Below are positions 59,001-64,000 of a stretch of DNA of 64,000 nucleotides, piece by piece. How positions within the stretch are numbered: position 1 is the first letter of the stretch; every line of letters begins with the position of its first letter. Location: NCBI GenBank assembly GCA_000016765.1, contig CP000699.1, positions 4,033,501 to 4,097,500 on the forward strand. The letters are read 5' to 3'. Made by a program: the position numbers and the translations under genes. The notes below the pieces were generated by a model. That model had not been told where the DNA came from. It searched no databases and saw only the letters and a program-made list of their open reading frames with translations. This DNA comes from Rhizorhabdus wittichii RW1 (GTDB lineage Bacteria; Pseudomonadota; Alphaproteobacteria; Sphingomonadales; Sphingomonadaceae).

Positions 59001-59321
59001 TCACTTCCAGTCGGTAAGTGCTTCGAGCCTGTCAAAGTCGATCCCGCCATGCCAGTCCCCTCGGGTCTGACGCCAGCAGCAGTATCCAAGGAAAAACTCT
59101 TCGCGCGTCTCGAATAGAAAATGTGCCCAACTGATACTCAGAACGTCTTCTGACATTTCGCCAAACGCACCGCCAAGGGCCAGGTCGCCCCAATGCGCCA
59201 GTTCCGGATATAGGACACGGAGCTTCGCGATTTCGGCGCGGGTTTCGTCGGAATACTCGCCGGGGTCTGTTTCATGCCCGGGCCGCACAAAGATCGACGC
59301 ATCAAAAACAAACTTGGTCAC
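59001..59321 (-). CDS. Hypothetical protein
   Basis: A 106-residue acidic protein with GTG start at 59321 and GGAATGAA upstream. It is rich in aromatic residues (SISWAHFLFETREEFFLGYCCWRQTRGDWHGG) and has a CC pair, no signal peptide and no known domain. It converges with the secreted protein gene 36 bases away. Its codon use and length suggest a real gene. Confidence 0.6.
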   Translation of the reverse strand: MTKFVFDASIFVRPGHETDPGEYSDETRAEIAKLRVLYPELAHWGDLALGGAFGEMSEDVLSISWAHFLFETREEFFLGYCCWRQTRGDWHGGIDFDRLEALTDWK

Positions 59322-59372
59322 ACTTCATTCCTTCAGGCCCTCGCTCTCGACGCTACGAGGAGCTTCCTTGTA

Positions 59373-59792
59373 TCACACGCGGCCTCGATCTTGTTCGCGT
59401 TCCAGGCATCGCTTGAACGCCGGAAGGTGGCGCTCGCGCGAGGCGGCTTGCAGATTTTCCATGACCTGTCGCGCGGCAGGATCGTCGATCATTGGAATCA
59501 GCCGATCGTAGAGCGCTATATTTTCGATCTCGCCTTCGACGGCGCTTTCGCAAGCCTCTTTCAACGTCGCCGGCGCCGATACCTTTCCGGTCCACGGATT
59601 TGGCGGAACGGTCAGCCCAAGGCGCCGGAGCTGGCGTTCGAGCGCCGAAGCGTGGCGTTGTTCGGCCTCAATGATGTTGGAGAAGGGCCGCACCGGGCCG
59701 AACTTGTCGATTACGGCCGCATAGCTCGCCTCTGCCTTCCGCTCATCATCGAGCGCATCGAGCAGGATCTTCGCCAGCTCTATCGAAGCCAT
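59373..59792 (-). CDS. Ferritin-like (DUF2202/rubrerythrin-like) protein
   Basis: A 139-residue four-helix protein starting at ATG 59792. Iron-ligand patterns are [52 protein letters not shown] and [15 protein letters not shown]: pairs of ExxH-type positions as in ferritin-like diiron proteins. It lies divergent from the catalase gene, consistent with iron and peroxide defence. Confidence 0.82.
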   Translation of the reverse strand: MASIELAKILLDALDDERKAEASYAAVIDKFGPVRPFSNIIEAEQRHASALERQLRRLGLTVPPNPWTGKVSAPATLKEACESAVEGEIENIALYDRLIPMIDDPAARQVMENLQAASRERHLPAFKRCLEREQDRGRV

Positions 59793-59947
59793 CGCCTTGT
59801 CCTTTCTGCCGTTGGAGATTCGGGCGTCAGTCTATCATGCTTACACAATTATTCTATATTTGTATTGAGGCTTGGCCGATTCAGCGTATGATTGATTGTT
59901 CGCAGGGAGTCGGCGGACGGCGGCCCTGCCGGAGAGGGAGAGCAGCC

Positions 59948-61468
59948 ATGCCAGATACCAAGAATGCTACCGGATCGACGATGAGCACCGGCGCGCCGGC
60001 GCCAAGCGACCGCAATTCCCTGACCATCGGGGCCGATGGCCCGATCCTCTTGCACGACGTCCATTTCCTTGAGCAGATGGCGCACTTCAACCGCGAGAAG
60101 GTTCCTGAGCGCCAGCCCCACGCCAAGGGATCGGGCGCCTTCGGTGTGCTCGAGACGACCGAGGACGTATCCGCCTATACGCACGCGGCTCTGTTCCAGA
60201 AGGGCGCTTCGACTGAAATGCTCGCGCGCTTCTCGACCGTCGCGGGCGAGGCGGGCAGTCCCGACACCTGGCGCGACGTGCGCGGTTTCAGCCTTAAATT
60301 CTACACCAGCGAGGGCAATTACGATCTCGTCGGCAATAACACGCCGGTCTTCTTCATCCGCGACACTATGAAGTTTCCGCACTTCATCCGCAGCCAGAAG
60401 CGCCTTCCCGATTGTGGGCTGCGCGACAACCATATGCAATGGGACTTCTGGACGCTGAACCCGGAATCGGCCCACCAAGTCACCTATCTCATGGGCGACC
60501 GCGGTCTGCCGCGCACCTGGCGCAACATGAACGGATACGGCTCGCATACCTATATGTGGATCAACGCCCAGGGCGAGAAATTCTGGGTCAAGTATCACTT
60601 CATCAGCAATCAGGGCACGGCCGAGTTCACCAATGCCGAAGCCGCGACGATGGCCGGCGCCGATGCCGACTATCACCGCCGCGATCTATTCGAGGCGATC
60701 GCGCGCGGCGATCATCCGAGCTGGACGCTGTTCGTGCAGGCGATGCCCTATGCCGAAGCAAAGACCTACCGGATCAACCCGTTCGATCTCACCAAAACCT
60801 GGTCGCACAAGGATTATCCGCTCATCAAGGTCGGCACGATGACCTTGAATCGGAATCCCGATAATTTCTTCGCGCAGATCGAGCAGGCGGCCTTCTCGCC
60901 GGGGAACACGGTGCCGGGCATCGGCCTTTCGCCGGACAAGATGCTGCTGGGCCGCGCGTTCGCTTACAATGACGCGCAGCGTAACCGGATCGGGACGAAC
61001 TTCCACCAGCTCCCCGTCAACCAGCCCAAGGTGCCGGTGAATACCTATATGTTCGATGGGCAGATGGCCTATCAGCACAGCGGCAATGCCCCTGTCTATG
61101 CGCCCAACAGCGGCGGACGGAGCTGGGCCGACGAAACCGGCCCTGCTGCCGATGGCTGGGAAACCGATGGCGACATGGTGCGGCAGGCCTACACGCTTCG
61201 GCCCGACGATGACGATTTCACGCAGCCCGGCATCTTGGTGCGTGAAGTCTTCAATGACGCGCAACGCGATCGGCTCGTGGAGACGGTCGCCGGCAGCTTG
61301 CTGGGCGGTGTCCGCTCGCCGGTGCTCGAACGCGCCATCGACTATTGGAAAAGCGTCGATGCCGATGTGGGCCGCCGCATCGAGGAATGCGTGCGCGCTG
61401 GCGCAGCTCCTGCGCCCGCGCAAGGAATGGGCGAGGGCTCCGAGCAACACGCCGCCCCGGTGTCCTGA
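59948..61468 (+). CDS. Catalase (monofunctional haem catalase)
   Basis: A 506-residue catalase starting at ATG 59948 with GGAGAGGGAGA upstream. Catalytic His is H58 ([13 protein letters not shown]), the catalytic Asn is in [11 protein letters not shown] (130/131), and the haem ligand Tyr is Y340 in [14 protein letters not shown]. The length and the [19 protein letters not shown] box place it in the small-subunit clade. It breaks down hydrogen peroxide in the cytoplasm. A strong terminator follows. Confidence 0.95.
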   Translation: MPDTKNATGSTMSTGAPAPSDRNSLTIGADGPILLHDVHFLEQMAHFNREKVPERQPHAKGSGAFGVLETTEDVSAYTHAALFQKGASTEMLARFSTVAGEAGSPDTWRDVRGFSLKFYTSEGNYDLVGNNTPVFFIRDTMKFPHFIRSQKRLPDCGLRDNHMQWDFWTLNPESAHQVTYLMGDRGLPRTWRNMNGYGSHTYMWINAQGEKFWVKYHFISNQGTAEFTNAEAATMAGADADYHRRDLFEAIARGDHPSWTLFVQAMPYAEAKTYRINPFDLTKTWSHKDYPLIKVGTMTLNRNPDNFFAQIEQAAFSPGNTVPGIGLSPDKMLLGRAFAYNDAQRNRIGTNFHQLPVNQPKVPVNTYMFDGQMAYQHSGNAPVYAPNSGGRSWADETGPAADGWETDGDMVRQAYTLRPDDDDFTQPGILVREVFNDAQRDRLVETVAGSLLGGVRSPVLERAIDYWKSVDADVGRRIEECVRAGAAPAPAQGMGEGSEQHAAPVS

Positions 61469-61479
61469 TCCAGCGAAAG

Positions 61480-61512
61480 CCCTGGCCGCTCGTATCGTGG
61501 CGGCCAGGGTTT
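61480..61512 (+). terminator. Intrinsic terminator after catalase
   Basis: CCCTGGCCGC and GCGGCCAGGG form a perfect 10-bp stem around a 10-base loop, flanked by AAA and followed by TTTCATTT. Confidence 0.8.
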
Positions 61513-61539
61513 CATTTCATGCGATGAGGACCGTTTTTG

Positions 61540-61728
61540 TCAGCGTCTCGGGCAAGTGTTGATGCCGAGCAACGAATAGATCGGGCACATGCCCACAAGC
61601 CCGGTCAGCAACGGAACGACGCCGATCCACCCCCACGCAGAGCGTGGCCCGACGAATACCAGCGCGATCAGAACAAGGCCGACGATCACCCTCAACAGTC
61701 GGTCTATGGTGCCTTCATTTCGGGACAT
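61540..61728 (-). CDS. DUF2892 family membrane protein (second copy)
   Basis: A 62-residue protein with two transmembrane segments. NEGTIDRLLRVIVGLVLIALVFVGP and VPLLTGLVGMCPIYSLLGINTCPRR fit the common stand-alone DUF2892 type, with GMCPIYSLLGI in place of the FTGFCP of the copy at 51018. It lies between catalase and Dps; function unknown. Confidence 0.87.
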   Translation of the reverse strand: MSRNEGTIDRLLRVIVGLVLIALVFVGPRSAWGWIGVVPLLTGLVGMCPIYSLLGINTCPRR

Positions 61729-61808
61729 TCCAATTCCTCCTTCTCATTGCGGGAGATCGGGTGCGGCCGCGATCGTGCGCGCGGTCACGCCCTGTCGCCC
61801 ATTCCGCC

Positions 61809-62288
61809 TCAGTCTTCGAGCAGGGCGCGGAGCATCCAGGCGGTTTGCTCATGCTGCGCGATTCTCTGGGTAAGCAGATCCGCGGTCGGCTCGTCGCTCG
61901 CCTTTTCGACCAGCGGGAACAGGGCGCGCGCCGTGCGGGCCGCCGCTTCGTGGCCCTTGGCGAGAATATCCACCATGTCGAGCGCCTTGGGCGGAGATTC
62001 CGGCGCGTCAGGCAGGGAGCTGAGCTTGGCGAACTGCGCATAGGAACCCGGTGCGGGCTGACCCAGCGAGCGGATACGTTCGGCGATCGGGTCGATCGCG
62101 TTCCACAGCTCGGTATATTGCGTCATGAACATGGTATGGAGGCTGTTGAACATCGTCCCCGTCACGTTCCAGTGGAAGTTGTGGGACGTCAGATAGAGGG
62201 TGTAGGTGTCCGCCAGCAGGCGGCTCAGGCCTTCGGAGATCGCAATCCGATCTTCCTCGCCGATCCCGATATTCACTTGTCTGGTCAT
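61809..62288 (-). CDS. dps: Dps-family ferritin-like protein
   Basis: A 159-residue protein starting at ATG 62288 with AAGGAGAAA upstream. Dps signatures are LLADTYTLYLTSHNFHWNVTG with the ferroxidase His, and FMTQYTELWNAIDPIAERIRSLG with acidic ligands; the last helix is QRIAQHEQTAWMLRALLE. It oxidises and stores iron using peroxide and protects DNA, fitting beside catalase. Confidence 0.93.
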   Translation of the reverse strand: MTRQVNIGIGEEDRIAISEGLSRLLADTYTLYLTSHNFHWNVTGTMFNSLHTMFMTQYTELWNAIDPIAERIRSLGQPAPGSYAQFAKLSSLPDAPESPPKALDMVDILAKGHEAAARTARALFPLVEKASDEPTADLLTQRIAQHEQTAWMLRALLED

Positions 62289-62308
62289 GGGTTTCTCCTT
62301 GGTCAAAA

Positions 62309-63097
62309 TTAATCCAGTTCCCGCAATCCCGCGAGCAGGGCGGCGCGGGAGATTTCGCCAACATGCAGCTCACGAATGACGCCCTTGCTGTCGACGAACA
62401 GCGTCGCGGGAAGACCCGCGGACCCGATCGCGGCGGCGGCGCTTTGATCGCTATCCAAGAGGATATGCGCCGAGGTCAGGCGTTGGCCGTCCAGCCAGGT
62501 CCGCACCTTCGTCGCGTCCTCGCCCTGGTTGGCGAGCAGGATCGGCACAGGCGAGCGCGCGGCCTCTTCGATCAGCATAGGCATCTCGCGCCGGCAGGGC
62601 GGGCACCAGCTCGCCCAGAGATTGATGACGAACGGCTTGCCCTTCCGATCGTCGAGCGCGCTTGCTTCGCCTGCAAGCGAGTGGAGGACCAAGCCTTGCG
62701 GCAATGGCCTCTGCGAAGAGGCGAGGAACAGCGACGTGGCGATGAGCGCGGCCGCGGCGCTGCCAACGAAGGCCATGCCCGTAGGGAACAGCGCGGGCGA
62801 TCGGCGCAGCGACAGCACCAGCGAAATCGCGGCGGCCGCCAGACCCGCGAGAGGGAAGAAACCGCCTTGCCAGACATAGAATATGCTCAGAGGCTCGACC
62901 GCAAAGGCGGACCAGTTCTGGCCCACAAACCCCGCGCGGGCGGCGACGAGGCCGACGAGCAGGGCGCGCCATGCGGCCTTATCGCTGTCCTTGCCATGGC
63001 GACGGCCGATCCAGCTCGCCGCCGCCATGAAGGCAACAATTCCGAGGACCGCGAACAGCCGCTCCAACGCCAGCGCGAGAGGGCCGACGCTAATCAT
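62309..63097 (-). CDS. Membrane-anchored TlpA-type thioredoxin fused to an Lgt-like membrane region
   Basis: A 262-residue protein starting at ATG 63097. The first 125 residues hold about four membrane segments with the pattern of the prolipoprotein diacylglyceryl transferase family (LVAARAGFVGQNWSAF and GGFFPLAGLAAA) but without its full active site. The periplasmic C-terminus is a TlpA-like thioredoxin fold with WASWCPPCRREMP, C165/C168. It follows cydX by 11 bases and probably reduces disulfides for cytochrome bd or related proteins. Confidence 0.85.
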   Translation of the reverse strand: MISVGPLALALERLFAVLGIVAFMAAASWIGRRHGKDSDKAAWRALLVGLVAARAGFVGQNWSAFAVEPLSIFYVWQGGFFPLAGLAAAAISLVLSLRRSPALFPTGMAFVGSAAAALIATSLFLASSQRPLPQGLVLHSLAGEASALDDRKGKPFVINLWASWCPPCRREMPMLIEEAARSPVPILLANQGEDATKVRTWLDGQRLTSAHILLDSDQSAAAAIGSAGLPATLFVDSKGVIRELHVGEISRAALLAGLRELD

Positions 63098-63108
63098 CAG
63101 ATCGACCT

Positions 63109-63219
63109 TCAGGCGGCCGCGTCGTCATCGGGGTCGGAATGAAATTCGTGCCACATGCCGTTGAGGATGCCGAAGCCGACGGCGAGGCCGACACCCAATA
63201 CCCAACTGAAATACCACAT
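63109..63219 (-). CDS. cydX: Cytochrome bd oxidase small subunit CydX
   Basis: A 36-residue protein, ATG 63219 to TGA 63109: MWYFSWVLGVGLAVGFGILN then GMWHEFHSDPDDDAAA. The MWYFSWxLG start, one transmembrane helix and an acidic tail are diagnostic of CydX/YbgT, which stabilises haem b595/d in cytochrome bd. It starts 14 bases after cydB. Confidence 0.95.
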   Translation of the reverse strand: MWYFSWVLGVGLAVGFGILNGMWHEFHSDPDDDAAA

Positions 63220-63233
63220 CGGAGTCATCCCTA

Positions 63234-64000
63234 TCAGTAGAAGTCGGGGTTGGTGTCGACGTCGCGCAGCGTGATGCGGCCGAACAGCACCTTATAGACC
63301 CAAGCCGTATAGATGAGCACGATCGGCAGGAACACGACCGTCACCGCCAGCATGATGAACAGCGTCACATGGCTGGACGAGGCGTTCCACACCGTTAGGC
63401 TCGAGGCCGGGTCGATCGAGCTGGGCAGGATGAACGGAAACATCGACAGGCCCACCGTCGCGATGATGCCCACGGCACCGAGCGACGAGCCGCCGAACGC
63501 CAGCGCCTCGCGGCCCTTGCGGATGCCGATCCATGCCAGCAGCGGCCCCACGAAACCGAGGATCGGTGCGATCAGCATCCACGGATATGCCCGGTAATTA
63601 TCGAGCCACGCCCCCGGCGCCGCAACCGTTCCCGACAGCAGCGGGTTGGAGGGACCGAGCGGATTGGCCCCATGCGTCAGGCGGAAGCCATAGCCCATGG
63701 TGGCGATCATCACTCCGCCGAGCGCGAACAGCAGGATCGAGGCACCCGCCGCGACCTGTCCAAAGGTGCGGGCGCGATCGTGGACTGCGCCGCGTTCGAT
63801 CTTGATCGCGAGCCAGCTCGCGCCGTGCAGCACGATCATCGCTACCGAGAGCAGCCCGGCGACCAGCGAGAACGGATGGAACAGGCCGAGCAGGCTCCCC
63901 TCATAGAAAGAGCGCAGATCGGTATCGAGGCGGAAGGGGATGCCGGTCAGCACGTTGCCGACCGCGACCCCGAACACCAGCGCGGGAACGAACCCGCCCA
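63234..64000 (-). CDS. cydB: Cytochrome bd ubiquinol oxidase subunit II, 5' end outside window
   Basis: The frame is open to the right edge (255 codons present). CydB features are FGVAVGNVLTGIPFRLDTDLRSFYEGSLLGLFHPFSLVAGLLSV, NNYRAYPWML-like DNYRAYPWMLIAPILGFVGPL, GLSMFPFILPSSIDPASSLTVWNASSS and the C-terminal IVLIYTAWVYKVLFG. About nine membrane segments are expected in the whole protein. Cytochrome bd is a high-affinity oxidase resistant to sulfide and peroxide, which fits the adjacent stress genes. Confidence 0.93.
   Translation of the reverse strand, partial: GGFVPALVFGVAVGNVLTGIPFRLDTDLRSFYEGSLLGLFHPFSLVAGLLSVAMIVLHGASWLAIKIERGAVHDRARTFGQVAAGASILLFALGGVMIATMGYGFRLTHGANPLGPSNPLLSGTVAAPGAWLDNYRAYPWMLIAPILGFVGPLLAWIGIRKGREALAFGGSSLGAVGIIATVGLSMFPFILPSSIDPASSLTVWNASSSHVTLFIMLAVTVVFLPIVLIYTAWVYKVLFGRITLRDVDTNPDFY

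Noticed and set aside
59832-59857. Possible OxyR site before catalase (two CTAT half-sites 22 bp apart)
   Set aside because: The matching ATAG half-sites are absent at the required 11-bp offsets, so the match is too weak.
1-64000. CRISPR arrays, tRNA, rRNA, insertion sequences, integrase
   Set aside because: No regularly spaced repeats, cloverleaf, rRNA segments, transposase or recombinase motifs were seen on either strand; a short tRNA could still be missed without a search tool.

Overview
The window is high-GC alphaproteobacterial DNA, most likely from a sphingomonad (Sphingobium, Sphingomonas, Novosphingobium or Sphingopyxis). The basis is gene content and order: DUF736/DUF932/DUF2840/DUF2285/RepA next to a relaxase-DUF3363, TraG and trbBCDEJ-K-LFGI set. 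That layout is known from integrative and conjugative elements (ICEs) and plasmids of this group. No rRNA, tRNA, CRISPR array, integrase or transposase was recognised.

Region 1 (1-16 kb) is the maintenance half of a conjugative element. On the minus strand at the left edge sits an IetA/IetS-type AAA-ATPase plus subtilisin-like protease pair, a family known as a plasmid-stability toxin-antitoxin and anti-phage system; ietS runs off the window. A large ParB-like protein, a TIGR02391 protein, two DUF736 proteins, a DUF932 protein, small unknown proteins and an XRE regulator follow, separated by long GC-rich non-coding leaders with many hairpins. Then come a DUF2285 protein, an AlpA-like HTH, RepA with three iteron-like repeats just after its stop, DUF2840, TraF peptidase and a lytic transglycosylase. 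No ParA gene is visible.

Region 2 (16.8-32.3 kb) is the transfer half: a structured candidate oriT, a relaxase with a DUF3363-type C-terminus, TraG (T4CP), a ribbon-helix-helix protein, and the complete mating-pair-formation operon trbB-C-D-E-J-(K)-L-F-G-I plus DUF2274, mostly coupled by 4-bp stop/start overlaps. A LysR regulator and a second entry-exclusion-like gene face it. Two copies of a 33-nt element, upstream of traG and of trbB, suggest shared control.

Region 3 (32.6-39.9 kb) is a TetR-controlled ABC-type exporter operon with the order of E. coli cecR-ybhG-ybhF-ybhS-ybhR, ending in an outer-membrane factor.

Region 4 (39.9-49 kb, minus strand) is a heavy-metal RND efflux operon (adaptor, CzcA/CusA-type pump, DUF3240, TolC-like protein) preceded by its two-component system, a cytochrome b561-type protein and a VIT-family transporter. 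A direct repeat CTGAC-N6-CTGAC stands upstream of three of these units and probably defines the response regulator's regulon.

Region 5 (49-59 kb) is a sulfide/persulfide module. Sulfide:quinone oxidoreductase, a DUF2892 protein and a TolC-like protein are divergent from rhodanese, an RND adaptor and pump, a BigR/SqrR-like ArsR repressor, a haem-binding Tll0287-like protein and a secreted protein. The divergent promoters share an AT-rich palindrome. A frameshifted AhpD-like pseudogene lies at its left edge.

Region 6 (59-64 kb) holds oxidative-stress and respiration genes: ferritin-like protein, catalase, DUF2892, Dps, a membrane-anchored TlpA-type thioredoxin, CydX (36 aa) and the 3' part of cydB, which leaves the window on the right.
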